Made by a program: the position numbers and the translations under genes
DNA from: Cytophagaceae bacterium
Lineage (GTDB): Bacteria; Bacteroidota; Bacteroidia; Cytophagales; Flexibacteraceae
NCBI GenBank assembly: GCA_027485575.1
Contig: JAIXQU010000051.1
Location: 1-64,000, forward strand
Length of the DNA stretch: 64,000 nt
Reading direction: 5' to 3'
The notes under the pieces: generated by a model
The model's database searches: none
Told to the model about the DNA's origin: nothing
What the model saw: only the letters and a program-made list of their open reading frames with translations
Shown: positions 52,190 to 60,876 of the stretch, piece by piece
How positions within the stretch are numbered: position 1 is the stretch's first letter
Layout: each line of letters opens with the position of its first letter

Positions 52190-53439
52190 TGCTGTATTAT
52201 TTGTTTCAATACCTTGACCAGATTACAGACTTTCCAGGCCTGGGTGTTTTCCGGTATATTTCATTCAGGGCGGTTTCCGCTATTATTATTTCGCTGATAA
52301 TCACTGTTGTATTTGGCAAAAAACTCATAGAATATTTGCGTTACAAGCAAGTTGGTGAAACCATTCGGGACCTTGGTCTGGATGGCGAAAAGGCCAAACA
52401 AGGAACCCCAACCATGGGCGGACTTATCATTATTGCCTCTATTTTGATTCCAACTTTGCTTCTGGCGAAGTTAGATAATATCTACATCATTCTCATGTTG
52501 ATAACCACCCTTTGGTTGGGATTTGTTGGCTTTCTGGATGACTACATTAAAGTTTTTCTTAAAAATAAGGAAGGTTTGAAAGGCCGTTCCAAGGTAATCG
52601 GTCAAATCGGAATCGGATTGATTGTTGGATTGACCTTATACTTCCATCCTGATGTGAAAATCAGAGAATTCCATGACCAAAATCTGGAACTGAAAGTAGA
52701 ACCAGGTGAAAAATTTGCCCAACGCCTGGACAACATGGCTGATGTTTCTTTTGGCTATACGGATATTAAATCTGCATTGACAACCATTCCATTTTTCAAA
52801 AATAACGAATTGGATTACAGCACGTTTGGGAAATTTGGTGGATATGATTTTACATGGCTTGTGTATGTGCTGGTTGTTATCTTCATCATCACAGCGGTTT
52901 CCAACGGGGCCAATATTACAGATGGAATCGATGGTCTGGCAGCCGGGACATCGGCCATAATTGGCTCTACGCTTGGCATTATGGCCTACATTTCAGGAAA
53001 TACAATTTTCTCTGAGTATCTGGGTATTATGTATATTCCTAACTCTGGAGAACTCGTTATTTTTTGTTCTGCTTTTGTGGGTGCCTGTGTTGGTTTCTTG
53101 TGGTACAATACATATCCGGCTCAGGTTTTCATGGGTGATACAGGGAGTCTTGCCATTGGTGGAATCATTGCAACATTGGCACTTTCCATTAGAAAAGAAC
53201 TTTTGATTCCTATTCTCTGTGGCATCTTTCTGGTTGAAAATCTGTCAGTTGTCATTCAGGTTGCCTATTTCAAATACACTAAAAAGAAATTTGGGGAAGG
53301 GCGTCGCATATTCAAAATGTCGCCTTTGCACCATCATTATCAAAAGTCTGGTTTTGCGGAACCTAAAATTGTTACCCGATTCTGGATTGTTGGCCTTATG
53401 CTGGCAGCCATCACCCTTGGAACCCTTAAACTGAGATAG
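52189..53439 (+). CDS. mraY: Phospho-N-acetylmuramoyl-pentapeptide transferase
   Basis: 416-residue polytopic enzyme making lipid I. Motifs: [18 protein letters not shown], the metal/substrate Asp pair [19 protein letters not shown], and the late [14 protein letters not shown] plus [11 protein letters not shown]. It is ~55 residues longer than the enteric enzyme owing to an insert after YFHPDVKI (residues ~155–220), normal in Bacteroidota. murF, the enzyme making its substrate, is missing from the cluster. murD starts directly after the stop. Confidence 0.96.
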   Translation: MLYYLFQYLDQITDFPGLGVFRYISFRAVSAIIISLIITVVFGKKLIEYLRYKQVGETIRDLGLDGEKAKQGTPTMGGLIIIASILIPTLLLAKLDNIYIILMLITTLWLGFVGFLDDYIKVFLKNKEGLKGRSKVIGQIGIGLIVGLTLYFHPDVKIREFHDQNLELKVEPGEKFAQRLDNMADVSFGYTDIKSALTTIPFFKNNELDYSTFGKFGGYDFTWLVYVLVVIFIITAVSNGANITDGIDGLAAGTSAIIGSTLGIMAYISGNTIFSEYLGIMYIPNSGELVIFCSAFVGACVGFLWYNTYPAQVFMGDTGSLAIGGIIATLALSIRKELLIPILCGIFLVENLSVVIQVAYFKYTKKKFGEGRRIFKMSPLHHHYQKSGFAEPKIVTRFWIVGLMLAAITLGTLKLR

Positions 53440-54816
53440 ATGGCAATAGATTTAGTTATACTCGGGTCAGGGGAAAGTGGAACAGGAGCTGCACTTTTAG
53501 CAAAAGCCAAAGGCTTGTCCGTATTTGTATCTGATAAAGGAGTGATTGGCCAGGCATACAAAACAGAGCTTGAAAATGCCGGAATTGAGTTTGAAGAAAA
53601 TCAGCATTCTGACGATAAAATATTGACTGCCAAAGAGATTGTAAAGTCTCCGGGCATTCCTTCAAAATCGCCTTTGGTTGCGGAAGCACTTAAAAAGGGC
53701 ATTCCGGTAATCGATGAATTGGAGTTTGCCAGCAGGTATACAAAGGCAAAATTTATTGGAATTACTGGCAGCAATGGCAAGACGACAACTACGCTTTTAA
53801 CCTATCACCTCATGCTGAAGTGTGGGTTCAATGTGGGCTTGGCTGGCAATATTGGAAGTAGCCTTGCAAAGCAAGTTATTGAGGATAAATTCGATTGGTA
53901 TGTGTTGGAAATCAGTTCGTTTCAGTTGGATGGATTGATTAATTTCAGGGCAGATGTTGGCATTTTGACCAACATTACGCCTGACCATTTGGATAGATAT
54001 GACTATAAATTTGAGAATTACATAGATTCCAAATTTAGAATTACCCAAAATATGGGACCCGGCCAAACCCTGATTTACAATGAGGTTGATGCCGTTGTTA
54101 CCGATGGTATTCGACATAGAAATTCGAACTGCCGACTTGTTTCTGTAGGTATGAAAGCGGGTGGCGGCAATGTGGCTTTTCTGGCAAAAGGTTCTTTGGT
54201 TTTCAATCTGGATGCCATGTCTTTCATGATTCCACAGCAGCACATTCCACTTCAGGGAGAGCATAACATGTTGAATTCAATGATGGCGATTGCAGCAGTT
54301 AGTCTTGTTGGTGGTTCTCTTGATTTGATTCGGGAAGGCATCCGGGATTTTGAGAATGCACCTCATCGTTGCGAAAAAGTGGCCAAAATTTTTAATGTCC
54401 AGTTCGTAAATGATAGTAAGGCAACCAATGTAGATTCTGTAAAATATGCATTTTCGGCTTTTTCAGAACCAATCGTATGGATAGCTGGAGGTGTAGATAA
54501 AGGCAACGATTACAGTGAGTTAGACGAAGCTGTAAAAAGTAAAGTAACTGATTTGATTTGTCTGGGTATGGACAATGAAAAGTTAAAAACGCATTTTAAA
54601 GACAAAGTAAAAACCATCACAGAAACTACTTCTGTATCTGAACTGGTGAATATGGCATTCAGTATCGCAAAACCAGGTTCAACCGTTTTGCTTTCGCCTG
54701 CCTGTGCCAGTTTCGACTTATTCAAAAACTACGAAGACCGTGGCAATCAGTTTAAAGCTGCAGTTAAAGAGCTTGAAATAAAAGTGTTAAACAAAATCCC
54801 AACTACCTCAATATGA
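53440..54816 (+). CDS. murD: UDP-N-acetylmuramoylalanine–D-glutamate ligase
   Basis: 458 residues; adds D-glutamate to UDP-MurNAc-L-Ala. N-terminal Rossmann-like domain (VILGSGESGTGAALLAKAKG), ATP loop GITGSNGKTTTTLLTYHL, then LEISSFQLDGLINFRADVGILTNITPDHLDRY, and C-terminal AGGVDKGNDYSEL and VLLSPACASFDLFKNYEDRG. The stop overlaps the ftsW start by 4 bp. Confidence 0.97.
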   Translation: MAIDLVILGSGESGTGAALLAKAKGLSVFVSDKGVIGQAYKTELENAGIEFEENQHSDDKILTAKEIVKSPGIPSKSPLVAEALKKGIPVIDELEFASRYTKAKFIGITGSNGKTTTTLLTYHLMLKCGFNVGLAGNIGSSLAKQVIEDKFDWYVLEISSFQLDGLINFRADVGILTNITPDHLDRYDYKFENYIDSKFRITQNMGPGQTLIYNEVDAVVTDGIRHRNSNCRLVSVGMKAGGGNVAFLAKGSLVFNLDAMSFMIPQQHIPLQGEHNMLNSMMAIAAVSLVGGSLDLIREGIRDFENAPHRCEKVAKIFNVQFVNDSKATNVDSVKYAFSAFSEPIVWIAGGVDKGNDYSELDEAVKSKVTDLICLGMDNEKLKTHFKDKVKTITETTSVSELVNMAFSIAKPGSTVLLSPACASFDLFKNYEDRGNQFKAAVKELEIKVLNKIPTTSI

Positions 54817-56006
54817 AGCAGGCTGAAGATTTCAAAAACTGGATGAAGCAAAATTTGCATGGCGACCCAATCATTTGGGCGGTGGTGATTGCGCTTTCTC
54901 TTTTGAGTATCCTGGCAGTATATTCTGCTTCAGGAACTTTGGCCTACCGATACATGGAAAGTACGGAACACTACCTGATGAAGCACATGGCGTTGGTCAT
55001 TTTGGGTATGGTTGGCATGTATTATGCCCACAAACTGGATTACCGATATTACTCTAAACTGTCTCGTTTTGGTCTTTTGCTGGCCATTCCGTTGTTGCTT
55101 TTCGCCTACTTTTTTGGACCAAACATCAATGATTCCAAACGCTGGATTGTTATTCCTTTCATCAATCAACAGTTTCAGCCTTCTGATTTGGCAAAACTTG
55201 CCTTGATAGCAAATGTGGCAGCTATGCTGGCAAAACGCCAGGCAAAAATAACCGCAGGCAATTGGCAGGAAACGCTCATGCCTATCCTAATCTGGACGGG
55301 AATTGTCATTGGTTTGATTACCCTTTCAAACGTTTCAACGGCAGCTATGTTGTTGATTACGTGTTTGTTGCTCATGTATTTTGGTCGTGTACCAATGAAG
55401 TTTCTAGGCATGCTGGTCATCGTTGGCGTTTTGGCTGGTTCTGTTGCCATGCTTATTGGACCAAGGGGAAAAACAGCTTTGGCAAGGATTGAACGCTTTT
55501 TGGATAGGGAAGAACTTGATTATCAAACGGAACAATCTTTTATCGCCATTGCAAACGGTGGAATTATTGGAAGAGGCATGGGTAAAAGTCACCAGAAGAA
55601 CTTCCTTCCCCACCCTTATTCAGATTTTATTTATGCAGTAATAATTGAGGAATATGGAATGTTGGGAGGACTGACTGTTCTGTTTTTATACCTCGTTTTG
55701 CTCTACCGGGGCATGATGGCTGTGGCCAGTAGCAGCAATGCCTTTGGCGGTTTGCTCTCCGCCGGTCTCAGTTTTCTGCTCGCCATTCAGGCCATGCTTA
55801 ACATGGCGGTGGCTGTTGGTTTGGTTCCGGTAACTGGTCAACCTTTGCCATTGGTTTCCATGGGCGGTACATCTCTCTTATTTACAGGTATTTCCTTCGG
55901 AATTATCTTATCTGTCAGCCGGGGCGAAATTTCAGGTTCGCTCTCTGTTTCTAAAAATCGTGTTCCATCTAAAGGCAACGTTATTCGTGAACCACAAGCC
56001 GCTTAA
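54813..56006 (+). CDS. ftsW: Septal peptidoglycan polymerase FtsW
   Basis: 397-residue SEDS-family membrane glycosyltransferase, partner of FtsI. About ten helices; conserved stretches are QPSDLAKLALIANVAAMLA, the large loop with QSFIAIANGGIIGRGMGKSHQK and the region GLVPVTGQPLPLVSMGGTS. The gene overlaps both murD (4 bp) and the probable murG start (20 bp). Confidence 0.95.
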   Translation: MKQAEDFKNWMKQNLHGDPIIWAVVIALSLLSILAVYSASGTLAYRYMESTEHYLMKHMALVILGMVGMYYAHKLDYRYYSKLSRFGLLLAIPLLLFAYFFGPNINDSKRWIVIPFINQQFQPSDLAKLALIANVAAMLAKRQAKITAGNWQETLMPILIWTGIVIGLITLSNVSTAAMLLITCLLLMYFGRVPMKFLGMLVIVGVLAGSVAMLIGPRGKTALARIERFLDREELDYQTEQSFIAIANGGIIGRGMGKSHQKNFLPHPYSDFIYAVIIEEYGMLGGLTVLFLYLVLLYRGMMAVASSSNAFGGLLSAGLSFLLAIQAMLNMAVAVGLVPVTGQPLPLVSMGGTSLLFTGISFGIILSVSRGEISGSLSVSKNRVPSKGNVIREPQAA

Positions 56007-57096
56007 AATAATGATTGGTGGTGGTGGAACGGGAGGACATATCTTTCCGGCACTCGCAATTGCGCAGGAAATAATGCGCAGAAGGCCAGATGCGGAATTG
56101 CTTTTTCTGGGTGCACAGGGAAGAATGGAAATGACCAAAGTGCCAGAAGCCGGGTTTGAAATTGTGGGTCTGCCAATTGCTGGTTTGCAACGCAACTTTT
56201 CGGCCGACAACCTGAGCCTTCCATTTAAAGTTTTCAGCAGTCTGCAAAAGGCAATGGCTTTGGTCCGGTCTTTTAAACCAGATGTTGCCATTGGAGTTGG
56301 CGGTTATGCTTCATTGCCTTTGTTGTTGGCTTCCAAGGTTTTGGGTATCCCATATTTGATTCAGGAGCAAAATTCGTTTGCCGGTTTGACCAACAAATTA
56401 TTGGGAAAAAGTGCCAAATCAGTTTGTGTAGCATTTTCTGAGATGGAGCGTTATTTTCCAGCCAAAAGGTTAAAACTGACTGGAAATCCTGTTCGTAAAG
56501 ATTTGTTGCAGAGCCAGATAAGCCAGTACGAAGGCATTAATCATTTTGGATTACAGCCAGGATTGCAAACCATTTTTGTGATGGGTGGAAGTTTGGGTGC
56601 AAGAACCATTAATGAATCAGTGGCCAAATCGCTAAAAGCATGGAAACGTGAAGGATATCAACTCATTTGGCAAACCGGAACTGCTTTTGCTTCCAAAGCA
56701 GATCAGTTGTTAAAGGAAGATAATTATCCTGGATTCATCACCCAGCCGTTTATAAAGGAAATGAATTATGCCTATGCTGCCGCCGATTTGGTGATTAGCA
56801 GGGCCGGTGCTTTAAGTCTTGCTGAAATATGCATGACAGGCAAATCCAGCATTTTGATTCCAAGTCCAAATGTGGCCGAGGACCATCAAACCAAAAATGC
56901 AATGACACTTGTAAAGCAAAAAGCAGCCAAAATGATTGCCGATGCTGATGCAAAAGAATTGCTCACCCAAACCGTTATAGAAATGCTTCAAAATCCCAAT
57001 CAATTGGAATTGTTTGGGATGGCAGCCCATGGCATGGCCAAACCAGAAGCAACACAACATATTGTCAATCAAATTTTTGAAATAGCTAAAGCATGA
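55987..57096 (+). CDS. murG: UDP-GlcNAc–undecaprenyl-PP-MurNAc-pentapeptide transferase
   Basis: Adds GlcNAc to lipid I to give lipid II. I place the start at GTG 55987, giving NHKPLKIMIGGGGTGGHIF, which keeps the whole first strand before the GGGGTGGH loop; the nearby ATG 56011 would cut that strand, and the ORF-track GTG 55960 is longer than needed. Other motifs are PYLIQEQNSFAGLTNKLLG and the donor site VMGGSLGARTINE. 369 residues, normal length. It ends in an ATGA overlap with murC. Confidence 0.94.
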   Translation: MNHKPLKIMIGGGGTGGHIFPALAIAQEIMRRRPDAELLFLGAQGRMEMTKVPEAGFEIVGLPIAGLQRNFSADNLSLPFKVFSSLQKAMALVRSFKPDVAIGVGGYASLPLLLASKVLGIPYLIQEQNSFAGLTNKLLGKSAKSVCVAFSEMERYFPAKRLKLTGNPVRKDLLQSQISQYEGINHFGLQPGLQTIFVMGGSLGARTINESVAKSLKAWKREGYQLIWQTGTAFASKADQLLKEDNYPGFITQPFIKEMNYAYAAADLVISRAGALSLAEICMTGKSSILIPSPNVAEDHQTKNAMTLVKQKAAKMIADADAKELLTQTVIEMLQNPNQLELFGMAAHGMAKPEATQHIVNQIFEIAKA

Positions 57097-58514
57097 TAAA
57101 CCTAGCAAATACGGACCTACACCAATTTAAATATGTCTATTTTTTAGGCATTGGAGGAATTGGTATGAGCGCCCTTGCCAGGTGGTTTAAGCAACATGAA
57201 TTTTGGGTAGGTGGCTATGACAAAACACCAAGCCCTTTGACAGACTCATTGATAAACGAGGGTATCGAAATCCACTTTGAAGACAGTGTGGACAAGATTC
57301 CTGCTTTTATTAAAGAAAACAAGGAACAAACTCTGGTAGTGCTTACCCCGGCCATTCCTAAGGACCATGCTGAATGGAAATTTTTTACCGAAGCTCAGTA
57401 TGAAATTTTAAAGCGGAGCCAGGTTTTGGGATTGATTTCCCGAAGCTGCTTTACCGTAGGCGTTGCCGGAACACACGGGAAAACCACTACCTCTTCCATG
57501 ATTGCCTATTTACTCAGAGAAGCCGGGCTTGGCTGCACGGCTTTTCTGGGAGGTGTCACTTCCAATTATGAGACCAATTTTCTGCTAAGCGACAAGCTCA
57601 TAGGCGATACGGTAATGGTAGTGGAGGCCGATGAATTTGACCGTTCATTCCTTACCCTTTTTCCAAATATTGCTGTGGTTACCAGCACAGATTCTGACCA
57701 TTTGGATATTTATGGAGACGGTGAAACCATGAAACAAGCTTATGCTGATTTCATTGGGCAAATCAAAAGGGAAGGCAAGTTGTTTGTACAGCATGATATT
57801 AAACAAAAATTTGAAACCAGAACTGGTGTTGTTGCCAAAACTTATGGGCTCAGTGAAGGTCAACTTTTTGCGGATAATGTAGCTGCCAATGGTTTCGGTT
57901 TTGACTTTGAATTGAAGGAAGGTTTGGCCAATTATGGAAAATTCCACCTTTCTATGCCAGGATTTCACAATGTGGAAAATGCGGTAGCTGCCATCGCTGT
58001 TGCGAATTCACTGGGTATTTCTTATGATAAATTAAGAGAAATTCTACCGGGTTTTAAGGGTGTTAAGCGAAGATTTGAAAAAGTGTATGAAGATTCAACT
58101 GTGGTTTTGATGGACGATTATGCCCATCATCCTACTGAAATTTCAGCTGCTTTAAAATCTTTGAGAGCCCTTTTTCCTGAAAAGAAGTTGGGCGTGATTT
58201 TTCAACCTCACCTTTTTTCCAGAACAAAAGATTTTGCCCTGGAATTCAGCCATAGCCTGAATGATGCCGATAGACTTTGGTTGTTAGACATTTATCCTGC
58301 CAGAGAATTGCCTATGTCTGGCGTTACCTCCAAACTGATTTTGGATAGAATTGACATCAGCGAAAAAGCCATTGTTTCAAAAGAAGCATTGGTTGACCAG
58401 GTTGTTGACTCTGATTGTCAGGTAATTGTGGTCCTGGGTGCTGGCGATATCGACCGATTGGTTCAACCTTTGGCCAATGCCCTTTCTGAACGCTCAAAAA
58501 CTGTAGAAGCATGA
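57093..58514 (+). CDS. murC: UDP-N-acetylmuramate–L-alanine ligase
   Basis: 473 residues; adds L-alanine, the first peptide step. N-terminal GIGGIGMSALARWFKQHEF, ATP loop GVAGTHGKTTTSSMIAYLL, VVEADEFDRSFLTLFPNIAVVTS, and C-terminal MDDYAHHPTEISAALKS and QPHLFSRTKDFA. It overlaps murG and ftsQ by 4 bp each. Confidence 0.97.
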   Translation: MINLANTDLHQFKYVYFLGIGGIGMSALARWFKQHEFWVGGYDKTPSPLTDSLINEGIEIHFEDSVDKIPAFIKENKEQTLVVLTPAIPKDHAEWKFFTEAQYEILKRSQVLGLISRSCFTVGVAGTHGKTTTSSMIAYLLREAGLGCTAFLGGVTSNYETNFLLSDKLIGDTVMVVEADEFDRSFLTLFPNIAVVTSTDSDHLDIYGDGETMKQAYADFIGQIKREGKLFVQHDIKQKFETRTGVVAKTYGLSEGQLFADNVAANGFGFDFELKEGLANYGKFHLSMPGFHNVENAVAAIAVANSLGISYDKLREILPGFKGVKRRFEKVYEDSTVVLMDDYAHHPTEISAALKSLRALFPEKKLGVIFQPHLFSRTKDFALEFSHSLNDADRLWLLDIYPARELPMSGVTSKLILDRIDISEKAIVSKEALVDQVVDSDCQVIVVLGAGDIDRLVQPLANALSERSKTVEA

Positions 58515-59317
58515 AAATACACTGGACAGATATATTGAATGGTCTCAATCCCAGAACTGGTTTATCGGTTTTGAAAGGCATTATTTTGACTGTTCTGGCT
58601 ATCTCAATGTGGAGTTTTGCAGGAAAAAGACAACGCAGCAAGGTGGTAAACAAGATTGACATTCAGATAGAAAACGAAGCTGAGAATCATTTTGTGAATG
58701 CAGCTGAAATAGAATCAAGCATCACTTTGGGCAAAAACAATATGGTACACATGCGTTGGTTCGATTCGGTTTCCTTGTACAAAATGGAAAGGAAAATTGA
58801 GAAAATCGACTTTGTCAAAAAGGCTCAGGTTTCACATGACTTGAATGGAAATTTAAGTATTCGGGTGTTTTTGGTAAAGCCAGTTGCCCGTATCATCTCA
58901 GGAGGTTCCGACCTGGATACTTACCTGGGTTCGGAGGGAGAAGTGCTTCCGACCTCCGAAAAATATGCTTCGAAAGTAATCACCATTGATGGCCCAGGTT
59001 CCCGAAAACTTGCTTATCACCACGCAAAAGAAGATTCAAGCGCCAATCAAATCATACAACTGGTTCAATTCATTGACAACAAACCTTTCTGGAAAGCACA
59101 AATTTCACATATTTATTTAGACCAGAACGGAGAAGCAACGCTGTATCCGCAAGTTGGTCAACAACTTATAGAATTCGGAGCACCAACAGATATTGAAGCA
59201 AAGTTTAAGAAACTCATGGCCTTTTACGAACGCATTGCGCCGGTAAAAGGTTGGGCGAGTTACCAGAAAGTGAGCATCAAGTTTAGAAATCAAATCGTTT
59301 GCCAAAAAACCTCATAG
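58511..59317 (+). CDS. ftsQ: Cell division protein FtsQ
   Basis: 268 residues: short cytoplasmic tail, membrane helix (GIILTVLAISMWSFAGK), a POTRA-like domain (IDIQIENEAENHFVNAAEI) and a beta domain. Bitopic FtsQ joins FtsL/FtsB at the septum. Sequence is diverged but position between murC and ftsA and topology are decisive. It overlaps murC by ATGA. Confidence 0.9.
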   Translation: MKIHWTDILNGLNPRTGLSVLKGIILTVLAISMWSFAGKRQRSKVVNKIDIQIENEAENHFVNAAEIESSITLGKNNMVHMRWFDSVSLYKMERKIEKIDFVKKAQVSHDLNGNLSIRVFLVKPVARIISGGSDLDTYLGSEGEVLPTSEKYASKVITIDGPGSRKLAYHHAKEDSSANQIIQLVQFIDNKPFWKAQISHIYLDQNGEATLYPQVGQQLIEFGAPTDIEAKFKKLMAFYERIAPVKGWASYQKVSIKFRNQIVCQKTS

Positions 59318-59327
59318 AATATAGATT

Positions 59328-60653
59328 ATGGACAAAGACAAAATCGTCGCCGCACTTGACATTGGCACCACCAAAATCTGCGCCATCGTTGGCCGCATGA
59401 ACCAGCATGGTCGCCTGGAAATTCTCGGTATGGGTCGTTGCAACTCCGAAGGGGTTACACGTGGCCTGATCACCAACATTGAAAAAACCACACAAGGAAT
59501 TTTGAAAGCCCTTGAAGATGCTTCCCAGCAATCAATGGTTGACATTAAAGTGGTCAATGTAGGTATTGCAGGTCAATACATTAAAAGTTCTACCCACAAA
59601 GGCAGCATCATGCGGGACAACCCCCAGGATATGATTGGTGTGGAAGATGTGGAACGCCTGACCAATGACATGTATAAACTGGTTATGCCTCCCGGTGTGC
59701 AGATTATTCATGTGATGCCTCAGGACTATATTGTGGACAATGAATATGGCATTAAAGACCCCGTGGGTATGGTGGGCTCTCGTTTAGAGGCTGATTTCCA
59801 TGTCATTGCGGCCAGAACCGATGCCGTCAGTAACATTTTGCGCTCTGTCCATAAGGCCAATCTGGAAATTGAAAACATTGTTCTTGAGCCTATTGCAAGT
59901 TCTATGGCGGTACTTATGCCAGAGGAAAAAGAAGCAGGTGTCGTTTTGGTTGATATTGGTGGGGGAACAACTGACATTGCCATGTTCTATGAGGGAATTA
60001 TCAGGCATACAGCAGTCATTCCATTTGGTGGTTCGATAGTGACAAACGATATCAAACAAGGTTGCATGCTGCTTCCTCAGGATGCTGAAAAACTGAAGAT
60101 TAAGTTTGGATATGCCTTGGCTTCTCAAGCGGCAAACAATCAGATTGTCTCCATTCCAGGCTTGAAAAACCGACCGGCAAAAGAGATTTCGGTTAAAAAC
60201 CTTTCCTACATCATCGAGGCCAGGATGGAGGAAATTATCGACATCGTTTTTGCTGAAATCGTTTCTTCAAAATTTGTGGATAAAATGAGTCAGGGGGTTG
60301 TTTTAACAGGTGGAGGCGCCCAGTTAAATGCATTAAAAGAACTTTTTGAAATGCGAACCGGTTTGGAATGCCGATTGGGTTATCCGACGGAACACCTGGG
60401 TAAAAGCAAATTGGAGGCCATGAAAAATCCGATGTTTTCAACAGCCTTGGGTCTGGTTATGGCAGGTTTCAAAAGTGTGGATGAGCGTGAAAATCAGTAC
60501 AATCTGGTTAGAAAGCAAAATCACATCAAACCAATAGGCAACCCAAAACCTGAGCCAAAAACGGAAAAAAGGTCTCCGGCAGACTTGCTTTCCAACCTTT
60601 TTGTCAAAGTCAGAGAGCATTTGTATGACGATATTAAATCGAATGATTATTAA
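59328..60653 (+). CDS. ftsA: Cell division protein FtsA
   Basis: 441 residues, actin-like ATPase that tethers FtsZ to the membrane. Phosphate loop AALDIGTTKICAIVGRMN, SHS2 1C domain, second loop VLVDIGGGTTDIAMF, adenosine motif VVLTGGGAQLNALKELF. The end (SPADLLSNLFVKVREHLYDD) is an amphipathic helix suited to membrane binding. It begins 10 bp after ftsQ; a 223-bp gap with repeats separates it from ftsZ. Confidence 0.96.
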   Translation: MDKDKIVAALDIGTTKICAIVGRMNQHGRLEILGMGRCNSEGVTRGLITNIEKTTQGILKALEDASQQSMVDIKVVNVGIAGQYIKSSTHKGSIMRDNPQDMIGVEDVERLTNDMYKLVMPPGVQIIHVMPQDYIVDNEYGIKDPVGMVGSRLEADFHVIAARTDAVSNILRSVHKANLEIENIVLEPIASSMAVLMPEEKEAGVVLVDIGGGTTDIAMFYEGIIRHTAVIPFGGSIVTNDIKQGCMLLPQDAEKLKIKFGYALASQAANNQIVSIPGLKNRPAKEISVKNLSYIIEARMEEIIDIVFAEIVSSKFVDKMSQGVVLTGGGAQLNALKELFEMRTGLECRLGYPTEHLGKSKLEAMKNPMFSTALGLVMAGFKSVDERENQYNLVRKQNHIKPIGNPKPEPKTEKRSPADLLSNLFVKVREHLYDDIKSNDY

Positions 60654-60655
60654 TA

Positions 60656-60719
60656 GAGTTCAGAGTTTTAAGTAAAAAAATCAAAAGGAATCAGGATTTA
60701 GGAATCAATAACCAGGAAA
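60656..60719. repeat. Dispersed intergenic repeat, copy 3 (before ftsZ)
   Basis: Contains TCAAAAGGAATCAGGATTTAG, 19 of 21 bases like the copy before ftsI, and AATAACCAGG. An internal duplication (GGAATCAGGA / GGAATCAATA) makes it longer. It starts 3 bp after ftsA. Confidence 0.5.
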
Positions 60720-60803
60720 AAAGCCAGGAAAAAAACCTCCTTTAGTTGACATTTTAATAGATAAAAATATACCAGGAAACGAAAATAAAAAATCAAAAAC
60801 AAC

Positions 60804-60848
60804 GCTGAGCCAGCTCCCTCTTCTTCGGGGAGGGTTGGGGTGAGGCCT
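60804..60848. repeat. REP-like GC-rich hairpin upstream of ftsZ
   Basis: GCTGAGCCAGCTCCCTCTTC then TTCGGGGAGGGTTGGGGTGAGG: stem CTCCC/GGGAG with a TTGGGGTGAGG tail. This closely resembles REP-type elements found in many genomes and moved by RAYT (TnpA-REP) transposases. Its base composition stands out against the AT-rich surroundings. No transposase is nearby. Ends 29 bp before the ftsZ ATG, so it may affect ftsZ mRNA. Confidence 0.55.
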
Positions 60849-60876
60849 CTAATTCAATCAAAATCAATAAAATACT

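Noticed and set aside
53797-54264. 155-codon minus-strand ORF
   Set aside because: Antisense of murD, whose frame is certain.
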